Of a DNA stretch of 64,000 bases, positions 52,560 through 64,000 are shown in pieces. The DNA comes from Alisma plantago-aquatica. Its lineage: Eukaryota; Streptophyta; Magnoliopsida; Alismatales; Alismataceae. The notes below the pieces were generated by a model. The model searched no databases. It was not told the DNA's origin and worked only from the letters and a program-made list of their open reading frames with translations. The position numbers and the translations under genes are program-made. The stretch lies in assembly GCA_963693085.1 (NCBI GenBank), contig OY856409.1, forward strand, positions 1,168,417,749 to 1,168,481,748. The letters run 5' to 3'. Numbering within the stretch: the stretch's first letter is position 1; the number at the start of each line of letters is the position of its first letter.

Positions 52560-54021
52560 TGTTGGATCTAGGGCTCTAGAGGGGGGGTGAATAGAGTCAA
52601 AATTTCTCACAAGATATATTAGACCTTCAAATTATATCAATCAAAACCAATATCTAAAGTGCAATTTGAAGTCCTAACTAACAAGCATAGCAAGGATGAG
52701 AGAAAATGAAAGCAAGCACTTGACAAGGTCATTTAGAGTGGTTCCACTCTCCAAACCAGGAGAGAGTCAGTCCAGTACCTAGAGAGGTCAACCTGTAGGA
52801 ATTTGCAAGTGTTTTTCTCTATATATTCACCAATAAGAGTTACAACACAAGACCACCAAAGGACTTACCCATCCAAACACCAAGAGTCTTCCACCTTACC
52901 AAGGACTTACCCACTTTGTAAGAGTCTTCCGCCTTATTCCAAGGACTTACCTACTCTTGCACAAGTCTTCAACTTTCAAGGGTTTACCCACTCTTCTTGG
53001 ATATTCAGCCTTTGCCTTCTCCTTCAGCTGGAGAAGATCTTCACCTCTTCTTCAACCTTGAAGAAGAGCAACAAAAACTCCACCTTCACTCCGAGTAGCT
53101 TGATTCACCTTTTCTTCATGGAGGAAAGGGGTAGGGAAGATGGAATGGAATGAGAGCTTTACAAACACAAGGAAATCTCTCTCTTATAACTGGCCTATCT
53201 CACTCATAATCATGAAATGAAGTGTAAACTAGAGAGAGAAATGGGCTCAAGGAGTTACAACACACTCAACTATAGCAAGGACTTAGAATAGCATGAATGA
53301 GCAAACTTGGAATGAACTCTGAGGGGTCCTATTTATAGATGGGGGTGTTCCCTTGAGTGTGGGATCACTTAAGGTCGAAATATAACCATTTTCCAAGTTA
53401 CAACAAATCTATTCTCACCCAAAACAACTCACCAATGGTTATAATCACTTTTTCTGCATTTTCTGTACAGTACATTTGATCGAGTTTCAATAAAAGTAAT
53501 TCGACCGATATACTAAATGACAAAGGCAATTTTCAAACTATCAGTCGAGTTTGTTCTAGGAAACTCGACCGATGAGCTAAAATCAATTTTGCTCAGTGAG
53601 TCAGTCAGTCGAGTTCTGTGAGTGTACAAATCGATCGATGGGTTATCTTTAGAAAATCTATCACTGGATCTATCGATTTTCCAACTCGACCGATAAACAA
53701 CCTGTGACAAATTTTCTAAATTGACATTTGAGTGATTAAACCTAGGAATTTTGTGTCCCTAATTTTTTCTCATCTTAGTTACAAGTCATATCATCAATAC
53801 AAGTAATTACAAAAATCATATAAGGTCATTTGGAGTGATTTCCCAAAATGCACACTTGCATTGCATTACACTTGAGCTTGAACAAGCTAGGGCTTTTATA
53901 ATTTTATCCTTCTCATGTACCTAAGGCCTGAAATCAATATTGAACAAACATATTAGATACACATGAATGGAATGGTTAAGTCATTATCAAATATGGGAAA
54001 TGTATAACTCTCAAGTCAACA
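52560..54021 (-). repeat. Right LTR (5' LTR) of the SIRE-like Copia
   Basis: TGTTGGATCTAGGGCTCTAG at 52560 to TCTCAAGTCAACA at 54021. It carries the TATA box CTATTTATAG (53329-53338) and degenerate copies of the GGTCGAGTT hairpins at about 53478-53695. Confidence 0.9.
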
Positions 54022-54299
54022 CAGGCTACATACAAAATTTGAGCTCATTTGGATTTTTCTAAGTCACTCATTCATGACCAATAAAACCGACGCACAAAAC
54101 TAATTTGAATTGTATAATTTTTATCACCTTTAGATGCATGATCTATAAGTGTCCAAATGAACTCAAATTTTATATGTAGTATGTTCATATGATATTTAAG
54201 AAGATCAATAATTTAGATTTTCAAAATAAATGTTGAATGATGGAAAATGGCTTAAGTGTATTCGGTCTCCGGTACACTAGAGTGTATTCTAGCCTAACT

Positions 54300-54321
54300 C
54301 TCTCTCTCTCTACACACACAT

Positions 54322-54399
<78 letters not shown>
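54300..54399. repeat. (CT)n(CA)n(TA)n compound microsatellite
   Basis: Joins the right end of family A copy 3 to family B copy 4. Confidence 0.92.
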
Positions 54400-55130
<731 letters not shown>

Positions 55131-57440
55131 ATATATATATAGAGAGAGAGAGATACATATACAATTGTGTATTACACAAGTTTATGCCTATTTCTAATTA
55201 TACCTCAAGTGTATTATATACTAATCTTTAGATTTTAAACAAGGTAGGACACCTGTTTGGTTCGGTTACGCCACTAAATCAAGGGTATGATCTTCCACCC
55301 CAAATGGGTAAATTATATGTTTTAAACAATCCTATTGTTCAAGGGAGGTCCTAATCGACTCTGAAATTATTATTATTGGAGAGTAGCAGGTATTTTGACC
55401 CACTGCTAGTGTAGCCAGTCTTAAATGTATCTAACAATGACATACTACATAGGTTCCAAGGCTATTCATGATGCATTTTGACATCGAAAGTGATGATCTC
55501 CATCCAATAGGATCTCCCTTCTAAACCAAGTCCCTCTCTGGTCTTCTCCAAGACATCTTTACTAACATTCTCACATTATATCTTTTGTGCACCCATCTAA
55601 ATTAGACGCTTATCCTGTCCAAAGATGGATTCTAAAGTTTTTTTGGTAACATCAATCAACAACTAGTTTGATTATATTCTGATGTATATACTTCGATCAT
55701 TTTTTAGACACCTAATCAAGTTACACGTCACCAAATGCACTATCTAATTATTTTCATCAACACCTTACATGATGTAGCATGGAGTGCTATTTCACACCTT
55801 AAGTGAGAAGTTTAAATGCCTGAGTCAAATGAAATGACATTTAAATAAAGTTGAAATGGTTTGGTCTAGTTTTATAGCAATGGACAAATATCTCATTTCC
55901 ATGTATACATCTTAACTCTAGTCAATTTAGTAGAGGAACACACTTACCTTTTGTAACATGTAGAATAACATGTCAATCTAGAGATCGTTACTAGGAGAGT
56001 TGACCTTGAGGGATGCACTGTGGGATCAAATGCCCTAGTATGGGCGGGTGAATAGAGACAAACACTTAAAGGAATTTAGTAAGGAAACTTTATAAGAACA
56101 AGAAACAATCAATTATCCAAACATGATAAGGAAACAAAATTTTTGTTAGTTCTAAAGAAATTCTCCTACATCTAAATCCCTAATGGCACTCCACTAGGAT
56201 CTTAATTAAATTTTTTAAAAGTTGGATATAAGTACGACCACACCTACTAAGTTTCAAGGTGTATTTCTCCATTATTTGGACAAGGGATGCTAACACACAC
56301 ACATTGTTCCTTTTTTGGTGATTGAAGGATCTTCTAGACAATCTTTAGTCTTGAGTTTGATAAAGATAATATAGTTTCTCTATAGATTCAAGAGAGTCAA
56401 AAGGGTAATTGATTGATGGTGAATATGGGGTGGGTATCTATACTCGTTGGTGAATTTTAGAGGGTTCACTGTTGAGAAATAATTTCAATGAAGTTGCCTC
56501 TATCACATCACAAATAGGAAATAAATATTGGGATTTGACACCCTGAGGAGACCTATGGAAATCTTGTTTTTGTGGGATGTTCCACTGATGGAACACCACA
56601 TTCTTCCAGATGCACCTTGAAAGAAATAGACATTTCTCTAGGGTGTCCCCGAGTAGGAAAAACATGCTTTCCTTATCGGAGTCTCTGAATTTTTGGAAGG
56701 TTATGAGTGCATCTCAGGTAGGAAATTCATTTTGATTGTGAGATTGTGTTTAACAAAGAGAAGAGGGAGTGATAAATAAATGAAGGACATGTTTTCCATT
56801 TTCTTATTCATTGTCAATAAGATATCAAATTGAATTGAATATCTTCTCAATTAAAATAATGGTATTGGATTTTTAAGTAAGATAAAGAGTGGCAATTGAA
56901 TTTCCAACTAGGATAGGATACATATATTTTTCATTAATAATGCAATTAGGAGAGATTTGGAAATAGCCAGTAAAAAGATCAATTAATAAGAAAATTGCAC
57001 TTTAGTCCATAGAAATGATTTTCTATATGTGAACCCTTGACACATGACAAATGGATGAAATGACTAATATTAGAAAGAAAATGTGCAACAAATAATATAA
57101 ACTACATTATTAAGAGAGCACCATTGATTCTAATTGTTGATTGTATGACCAAAAATGAGGTGTTAACAATTCATCCCACAAGGTTCAAGTTAAGAGCAAG
57201 AGTTGCGTGCTTGAGCAAACTTTGACCCCCATTTTAGGTCATGATGGGAAAAAATGAAACTCATAAAGGGATGCTCTATTTAGACAGTGAAAATCATCAA
57301 ATATGCTTGATTTTGAAAAAAAATATTTTACTCGAAAATCATGTGATTTGATTTTTGAGTGAATTAGGTCAAGCACAGAGACATGAGATGTAAGAGTCAT
57401 AACCCTAAATTGGTGAAATGTGGGAATCACCTATGAGGCA
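55131..57440. other. No gene; LTR-like start near 56030
   Basis: GTGGGATCAAATGCCCTAGT and GGGCGGGTGAATAGAGAC at 56020-56058 recall the start of the SIRE-like LTR (TGTTGGATCTAGGGCTCTAG then GGGGTGAATAGAGTC), so a diverged LTR of a related element may begin here. No protein domain found. Confidence 0.35.
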
Positions 57441-58200
57441 TATGGATTTATGAAATGAAAAGTTCCTACTCAAGATAGGTCCTAAGACGGATCACATGAT
57501 GGCTACTGAAAATGACGTACCCACAAGATATAGGGTTTACATGTTAAATTATTTTCTATTGTGGGATAGCATTTGATGCAGAATGATTTTTCGATACACA
57601 TTGAATGGTATAGTCTACACATTTGGTAGGGCTTGAATGAAAATGGTTTTCCTACTAAGGGTTAATGCAAATGTAGATTTTAGCATACTCAAGCAGGACT
57701 TGAATGCTAAAGTAATTTTTTTTTGCTACTGGGGTAGGGCTTTATGATAACGAGGTGTCTACACATGATAGAGCTTTATGCCAGATGAGGTGCTTATTCA
57801 AGATAGGGATTTATGCCAACTGAGGTTCCTATACGGGATAGAGATTTTATGCTTGTAGATAGTTTCATTTGAAGTCATGATGTAGAACCCTATGAAAGTA
57901 CCTATAAAGTGTAGGGTTTTAAAAAGGAGGTGCCTCTTTCAAAGATAGGGCTTATGGTCTAGTTTAGGGTCTTGGTCTAAGACCATATAAAAGTACCTAC
58001 CAGGCATAGTGTTTTGAAAATGATATACCTATTGAAGATACAACTTGTGGTCTACTTTAAGGTCTTGCTTCATGAACCTGTGAAAAAGACTTACCATATG
58101 TAGGGTTTTGAAAATAAGATGCCAATTTTGGATATGATTTGTAGTCTAGTTTAAGGTCACGGTCCAAGACCTTGGTGGAGAAATGGTGATTCCTACCTAT
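57441..58200. repeat. Degenerate tandem repeat with units of about 100 bp
   Basis: Phrases such as GTAGGGTTTTGAAAAT, GATAGGGCTTATG, GTCTAGTTTAGGGTC and TTGGTCTAAGACCAT recur in the same order at about 57800-58180, with looser versions upstream. Copies are strongly diverged. Confidence 0.55.
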
Positions 58201-60100
58201 GATTGGGCTTTGAATTTCATAAGAATCATGAATAATTTTGATTACATGATTTGAAAAGAACAAAGCTTAGAGTCTGGTCGAGATCAAATGATTGAGATGA
58301 AGTAATTTGGACCACAATACATGATTCATGATCTAAAGGTGGTCAATCTTAGGGCAAAATCAAGTGATGTAATCTTCTTCATAAGACTAATTTTTTTATC
58401 TTTTACGAAAAATTTGAGATCTTCATATTTTATAAATTGTGAGTATTTTAAAATTTTAATAAATTTTGAATGTTTATGAAATTTCCTAAAAATCAAGAAA
58501 TTCTTTACATTTCTGCCACATATTCTTTTAAAGGGATAATGAGAATATTTTGAAACACTTTGCCAACCTCCTTCTACATTGTTGTACTTCTTTTATCATG
58601 CAAGAATACCATGCATCAATACATTTTAAACATGATTGGTAATAAAATAAAGCTTTGTTTCAAACTGTGAAGTTGATTTTAGACAAAAAATCCTATATTG
58701 AGACTCAAAATTCCATTTTTTAATTTCAATTGGTGCACTAGGAAGGATTCAAAATCTGTCCACAATTTTGGCTTAGAGCCTCATGAATGATGTTTTTTCG
58801 ACCCATGTTATTACAAATGACATGATTGCCTCATTGTTTTAAATCCATTTTTTCTTTGGAATTTAAACATTTTTCTTCATGGATCTATATATGATTAGAG
58901 TTCTTTTTTTTGACAAGTCCTTCAATAAATATGTAATTGTCTAGGTGCTGGATCATAAATACGTTTAATTAATATGGAGGAGGTGGAGATGGATAGCTTC
59001 ATCACAGCTCAACACCTTCACCATCTTGTGTATGTCCCTACCATGAGGGATCTGATGTCAGATGCCTTCCATTTCCAGGACCTTCTCAGTCACATAATCC
59101 ACTTTGGGGATATTGTGGTCACCCACTTTAGAGTATGTTGCCAAGATAACTTATCTGAATCACCATGATGACTGAGTGATTTCCCATAGAATTCAAGTTG
59201 GGCTACTTAGCTTGTTAATCTGTTTGGCATGAAGAAGCCTAGAGCTACTCAATGGTTTTCTATTGATGGTCACTCCATCAAGTTGGATCCACTTTTAGAG
59301 TTGTTCAATAATGAGGCGTGTTGGGTGACACAGTCTCAGGATATGCTTTGTCATTGAGCTTATACCTTGATCTTTTTTGCTAAATTGAACTTTTGATATA
59401 GTTGGTCAAGTAATGACATCAAAATCAGGCACCATGGCATCTATGTGGCATGGGGTGACCATTCCCTTGATCTTTAACGAGATGTATCAGTGATCGAATG
59501 AGGCCATGCTGACTGGGAGGATGCAAGAACCTTTGAAGATCTGGTATATTTTTCTGGGAATGTATATTTGTGAGGGCCGTCCCACTAATAACCCCCAAAT
59601 GATCATATGAACAAAATATCCAAACAAAACCCAAGTTTGTGCTAGAAATCAACAAAGGCTGAATACAAAATCTGAATAAACAAAGTCTATAACGCTCTGA
59701 ATATGAATGGTGTCATTAAAGAGCATAGAACTTAGCAAAAAATCTTTCAAAAAGTAAAGTATGATAAGAAAAAGAAACACAATCCTCTTTATTAATCTCA
59801 ATATATGGTTTATTATAATAGATGTATTCTTGAATAGAGATCATCATGCAAAATATTCCAATCCACAATTTATAATCATAGGAAAACACCAAGGAATATA
59901 GAATACAAGATGTAGCAATAATTACTCACACAACACTTAGGAAAGTGAGAATAATGGGACAATATAGACTTAACTATGCTATCTTTGGTTAGGTCGTAAT
60001 TATCATATCCTTTGTATTGTGTCATTAAACCTATAATACCATGGGAAAACCACATGGGACTTATAAACAATCCCAACAAGAAGACTAATCCCGCCAAGCA
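58201..60100. other. No gene recognised
   Basis: AT-rich. A short + strand frame at 58974-59168 (MEEVEMDSFITAQHLHHLVY) continues in part to 59340 with shifts. It could be a decayed retroelement or host fragment, but I do not recognise it. Confidence 0.3.
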
Positions 60101-60105
60101 GTGGC

Positions 60106-60510
60106 AGAACCAAGAATTGGTGGCTGGGAGTGTAAAAAAAAACTAAACGGTCAATATAAGATTTGAAATCATGACATCAAGTACAACAACGAACATGTTA
60201 ACCACTACACCAACTCTAAATACATGTTTTATTATGTCATGGAGAATATATATAGCAACTGCATCTTGCATGTATTGTGAAATATATATAATGTCTGCAC
60301 CAAGCATCGACCCCAATACCTCTTGGATATGGTTGCAGTTGCAAACCACCACACCGGTTATGTGTCTATGACCTTTATGGATTATAAATAATATATATTA
60401 TCAACAAATCATTACAAACATATGTATACATACCGATATATATGCTACATTTGTAATTTTTTTTGGGAAGGGGGCATGCCCCTGGTTCATCCCCTGCAGC
60501 CAATATATAT
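60106..60510. mobile_element. GTGGCAGAACCA repeat with tRNA-like segment
   Basis: Begins CAGTGGCAGAACCAAGAATT. The - strand at 60230-60150 reads GTTGGTGTAGTGGTTAACAT and later GATTTCAAATCTTA, in A-box/B-box order. It ends in GGGGGCATGCCCCTGGTTCA. Probably the same family as 24352 and 25676. Confidence 0.45.
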
Positions 60511-61130
60511 AAACATGTATTGCCAAAATATCAAATAAATTGCAAGAATTAGGAAAGATGTTATTATTCAGTTCATTTTCCAATGATCCACTCAATTTTA
60601 CACTTAAGAACAAGGTATCTTTAAAATTAGAAACACTACATTTAGGTTATTGTAACAATATTGTCATATATTGAGCATCACTTATAGTGCCCTAGATGAT
60701 CCTTTCATCCTACAAATATCATTATTTTCGTTATTATTTATAACCTAATTTAATATGTATTATATTAGGCTCTTTCCCTGGTTAATTTGGAACATATTTT
60801 TAAAATTAAATCTCACGACTATGAAGTTCTTAAGCCCACAAAAATGGATTCAAGAAGGATATAGTATCATCAAGATCCCTCCACACCTCGATTGGTGTGA
60901 GTGTAATAAGTAGGGACACAATGACTAGAAACCTACATAACAAATCTGGTATGTCCTATGTACGCAAGCAGACACCTATCAGATGGATAGGACCACCAGT
61001 ATAAATATCTCATGATATCACACATTTCTCATATCTTTGTATCATATCATTGTCAAGACTGCCATAAGCACTTGAGTTGAAATCTCGAATGCACTATATA
61101 TATCCACTTTAAAGTATCATGAAAAACATG
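60511..61130. other. No gene recognised
   Basis: AT-rich sequence with nothing supportable. Confidence 0.35.
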
Positions 61131-61152
61131 CACCTCGAGTGTATTCTAGCCT

Positions 61153-61155
<3 letters not shown>
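61131..61155. mobile_element. Right-end remnant of a family A element, copy 4
   Basis: TCGAGTGTATTCTAGCCTGA is the typical family A right end, but the rest of that element is absent to its left. It touches the next (TA)n run. Confidence 0.7.

Positions 61156-61219
<64 letters not shown>
61156..61219. repeat. (TA)n microsatellite
   Basis: About 32 TA units between two family A ends. Confidence 0.95.
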
Positions 61220-61222
<3 letters not shown>

Positions 61223-61608
61223 AGGCTAGAATACACTCGAGTGTACAAATTACGCCGTACACCTCAATGGTGTTTGCCTATCTAGACCTTATCTTTCCAA
61301 AATCCAATCCATTGATCTTCAAGTTTACATTAATAATAGACCACATATAAAATTTGAGCTTTGATGAGTGTAAGTCACTCATCCAAGGACAAAAAAATCG
61401 ACACACAAAACTACTTTGAAATGCATGATTCTTGCCTCCTTTAGATGCATGACCTATACGTATGCAAATGAGCTAAAATTTATTATATAGTATGTTCTTA
61501 AGATATTTAAGAAGATCAATGGTTTAGAATTTTCAAAAATTTACTACATCTTTAATAATGACTGAGGTGTACGGTGCCTCCGGTACACTCGAGTGTACAC
61601 TAGCCTGA

Positions 61609-61609
<1 letters not shown>
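61220..61609 (+). mobile_element. Family A inverted-repeat element, copy 5
   Basis: GTCAGGCTAGAATACACTCG at the left and ACACTAGCCTGAC at the right, with adjacent ACTCGAGTGT palindromes. The interior matches copy 2. Flanked by (TA)n and (TC)n(TA)n. Confidence 0.87.

Positions 61610-61654
<45 letters not shown>
61610..61654. repeat. (TC)n(TA)n microsatellite
   Basis: Directly follows the right end of family A copy 5. Confidence 0.92.
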
Positions 61655-62340
61655 CATACAATAACAATCATCTTGCTTAGCTTGACTTGAACAAAGATTT
61701 TTTCTTATCATTGTCATACAAAAGCAATGTGAGTAATTGAAATAATAAGCAACATAAAATATAAACATGAAATGGAAAGAGCTATATATAACAAACAATA
61801 AATGTCATGTAGTCATTCATTTTCTTCATTTTCATTTATCCTCATAAATCGACCACATGCCCTTAGTCATCACTATGCTCACTAGGAGCTTCCAGTTAGG
61901 CATATCACATGGGACACATGCCATTTATGCCATAGTTTTCAACATCAACCTCAAACAATGCATAAATATGATGTATTTACATTTTTATCATTTATATTCA
62001 ATATTTATATTGAAAAAACATAAGATTGACCATTTTCTCATGTTTAAGAATACTCATAATCATCATTTAGAATCATGCATAACATGTAACAAGTTTAAGC
62101 AACACTGTGTAAGTATACATGTTATTTGATGAATCCAAATTCATCACGATATTTAGTCGCCATTTTGGTCCCAATTCGACTAAATACATTCGATTTAATC
62201 TCCTTAAATCTTACAATATACAATTTCACTTGGTTGATCAGATTATCAAGTTATTAACTAGTTTTATATGAATTTCATGCAGATCATGCAGGTCAAGGTG
62301 AGGTTCAACCATCAATTGGAACTCACCTTCACTCAAGATC
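61655..62340. other. No gene recognised
   Basis: AT-rich. May be the start of the LTR-like region that follows. Confidence 0.35.
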
Positions 62341-63080
62341 CTCTCAGCAAATGGTCTTGACCAAACGATCTAGTCCATTCGGTTTGCATCCACATGGTTT
62401 GATATTCTTTCTCCAAACGGTTTCACCTAAACAATCCTCCTCGTGACCAGAAAACAGTCTTGAGACCGTGTAAGCCCAACCGGTCCTCAAACCATGAGAA
62501 TAAAATGGTCTCCAAACCATTTGGGTGATCAATCTCCAAAACCGATCAGACAAAGACTGTTTGGCCGATGAAGACCATTTGGACGCTGAGACCGTTTGGA
62601 TGCCGAAGACCGTTTGGCGACACATTATCTCAAGATCGTTAGACAAGCATCCCGCGAGGCCGTTCAGACGAGCGAGACCGCAAGAGGAACATAACATTAA
62701 GTAGTGATTGGTCTCCAAACCGATGGGATACCATCGATCCATGAGACCATTTAGATCAACTAAAACCGTTTACACTCAAGACCGCGAGGAAAGGACCGTT
62801 TGCTCGGGATCGTTAAGACCCAAACCGTTAAGGCCGAGATCATTTGGAGGCCAAAGACCGGTTGGACGATCAAAACTGATGTCGTTTGGACGTGAGTCTT
62901 AAACCGTTAAGATGAAGACCGATTGAGAGGAAACGATCCACAACACCGTGAAGACCGTTGATCGGTTTCCAAACCGTTAAAGCAGACTTTTTGCAAGATC
63001 GTTAAGATGAAGACTAGTTGGAGGCACTTAACTCCAAACCATTTAAACTCAAAACTGTGAAGTGGATTCACATCCAAATC
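62341..63080. repeat. Dense ACCGTTTGG/CCAAACGGT motif cluster
   Basis: More than 20 variants of GACCGTTTGG, AAACCGTTAAG and GATCGTTAAG on both strands in 740 bp. The core motif is that of the palindromes in the Gypsy LTRs at 36790 and 46559, but the order and spacing differ. Probably part of an LTR from a different element. Confidence 0.6.
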
Positions 63081-64000
63081 GTTCAAGACCTGATCCAAGC
63101 CTATAAATATGACCAACATGGTCCTCATTTGAGGTATCACATTTAGGACGCCGCCACGCTGCTCCTTTGCGAGCTCAACCCCTGCTCCCTCCGATCTACC
63201 ACAACACCATCAACAGGCTGCACCTATCGTGCTCGACCCCTGGGAAAGCTCCTCCGCCTCCGTTTCTCCTCATCCTCCAATCCACCACCAGGATGTGCCT
63301 AAGAAGAACTCGACCCCTGGTGGAGGATGATCTCCACAGCCAAGCTAAGTGGCATGCTTGCGCATCCACCCGTTATCCACTCCACCTATGCATCCTCAAC
63401 CTGCTCCTCCTGCTACTAGTAAGGAGGATGAGATGAGAAGGAAGGTGGAGAGAGAAAGACTATCTGATCTGTCTTGGTGTCCCTTTCTCCTCATCTAGAT
63501 CTGCTTCGACATGGCGTAGAAGACCACATCATCTTCACTGAGCTGTGACCACCTTTTGCATCATGCTCATGGCAGATTCTTCCCTCTCTCATGTTCTTCT
63601 TGTTTCTCACATCATGAGCGAGTAGTTCCTTTTCGCTGGGGTGTGGGGACTAGCCCCACTACCCATGCAATCATGTTCTCTTATTAAACATTCCATGGCA
63701 ATGTATATAACTTTTCATTTTGTTGTCAATCGTTAATGTTTGTTGATTGATGACCTGATTGCTTTTATCTTGTTCCTCCCTATGTTGTGAGAACTTCTAT
63801 ATGTAGGGTAGAATGTCGATTAATGAGGTTGACTCCCAAACTAGAAATGGAATGGAATTCCTTGAGGTTGTAAGTGTATGATCCGTGAAGGGACGAGCCA
63901 TCTAGCCCACGGTGATGCTTCTGTGTGCCTAAACATCCCTCAGGGAGGGCCACAACTTCAGTTGGATATCTGTATCTTTGTTGTTATTCGTCGATATTTG
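63081..64000. other. LTR-like sequence with TATA box at 63101-63110
   Basis: CTATAAATAT lies about 20-30 bases before a change to GC-richer DNA (CCGCCACGCTGCTCC, CTCCTCCGCCTCCGTTTCTC). This composition shift is seen at promoters of large plant LTRs. The second LTR would be outside the window. No coding domain. Confidence 0.35.

Larger units (their letters stand above)
28423..54021 (-). mobile_element. SIRE/Maximus-like Copia retrotransposon, 25.6 kb including a nested Gypsy
   Basis: LTRs of 1459 and 1462 bp, initiator-Met primer site, polypurine tract and 5-bp target duplication CAGGC (28418-28422 and 54022-54026). On the - strand the order is gag with a long coiled-coil extension, protease, integrase, RT and RNase H, then an additional ORF between pol and the 3' LTR. 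The extra ORF, the long gag and the LTR length point to the SIRE/Maximus lineage. The element minus the Gypsy insertion and its extra duplication copy is about 11.0 kb. It is disabled by stops, frameshifts and the 14.6 kb insertion. Confidence 0.9.
27670..54299 (+). mobile_element. Family A inverted-repeat element, copy 3, split by two nested insertions
   Basis: The left arm GTCAGTATAGAATACACTTG starts at 27670. The right arm AGAGTGTATTCTAGCCTAAC ends at 54299. The body is cut by a hAT element (27704-28326, duplication CAGATCAC) and a Copia element (28423-54021, duplication CAGGC). Removing both on paper gives the same order of landmarks as copies 2 and 5: CACACCATACA, then ATCGATATTCATTG, then AAAATTTGAGCTCATTTGG. 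Only about 400 bp of this span is the element itself. Confidence 0.82.

Noticed and set aside
58974..59340. MEEVEMDSFITAQHLHHLVY frame as a host gene
   Set aside because: Short, followed by stops in the same frame, and no recognised family or splice structure.

Overview
This window is nuclear DNA from a flowering plant. The clues are GT-AG introns in a plant Raf-like kinase, plant retrotransposon lineages primed by initiator tRNA-Met, hAT elements, tRNA-derived SINEs and plant telobox motifs (AAACCCTAA). The species cannot be named from the sequence. There are no bacterial or organellar genes, no CRISPR array and no true rRNA or tRNA gene.

Only one host gene is recognised: the 3' part of a Raf-type MAPKKK (PAS-Raf/CTR1/EDR1 style) on the + strand. 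Its seven visible exons lie between 4276 and 23394 and its 5' exons are left of the window. Exons 5 and 6 are separated by a 17.9 kb intron. That intron holds a near-complete short-LTR Copia element (12184-17413), a Copia LTR fragment with its primer-binding site (11060), a decayed Gypsy gag/LTR (about 19570-22079), three non-autonomous hAT elements with exact 8-bp target duplications (9019, 18137, 20621), a SINE with target duplication (10207) and several microsatellite-linked inverted-repeat elements.

From 24.3 to 28.4 kb there are SINE-like repeats and a chain of small inverted-repeat elements joined by TA microsatellites. One of these small elements (27670-54299) was split first or second by a hAT element (27704-28326) and by a 25.6 kb SIRE/Maximus-like Copia retrotransposon on the - strand (28423-54021, 5-bp duplication CAGGC). 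The Copia element carries an extra ORF downstream of pol. Its protease/pre-integrase region was later split by a 14.6 kb Tekay/Del-type chromovirus (Gypsy) on the + strand (35562-50127, duplication ATTAC). The Gypsy LTRs (about 4.9 kb) are longer than its coding core and carry telobox arrays, a 26-bp tandem array and many AAACGGTCT/AGACCGTTT palindromes.

From 54 to 64 kb I see no gene: more TA-linked small elements (54.0-55.1 and 61.1-61.7 kb), a degenerate tandem repeat (57.4-58.2 kb), a repeat with a tRNA-like segment (60.1 kb) and LTR-like DNA (62.3-64.0 kb) that shares the ACCGTTTGG motif with the Gypsy LTR. The elements form no pathway with the kinase. The biological interest lies in the nesting order, the microsatellite-linked element chains, the extra Copia ORF and the palindrome/telobox-rich LTRs.
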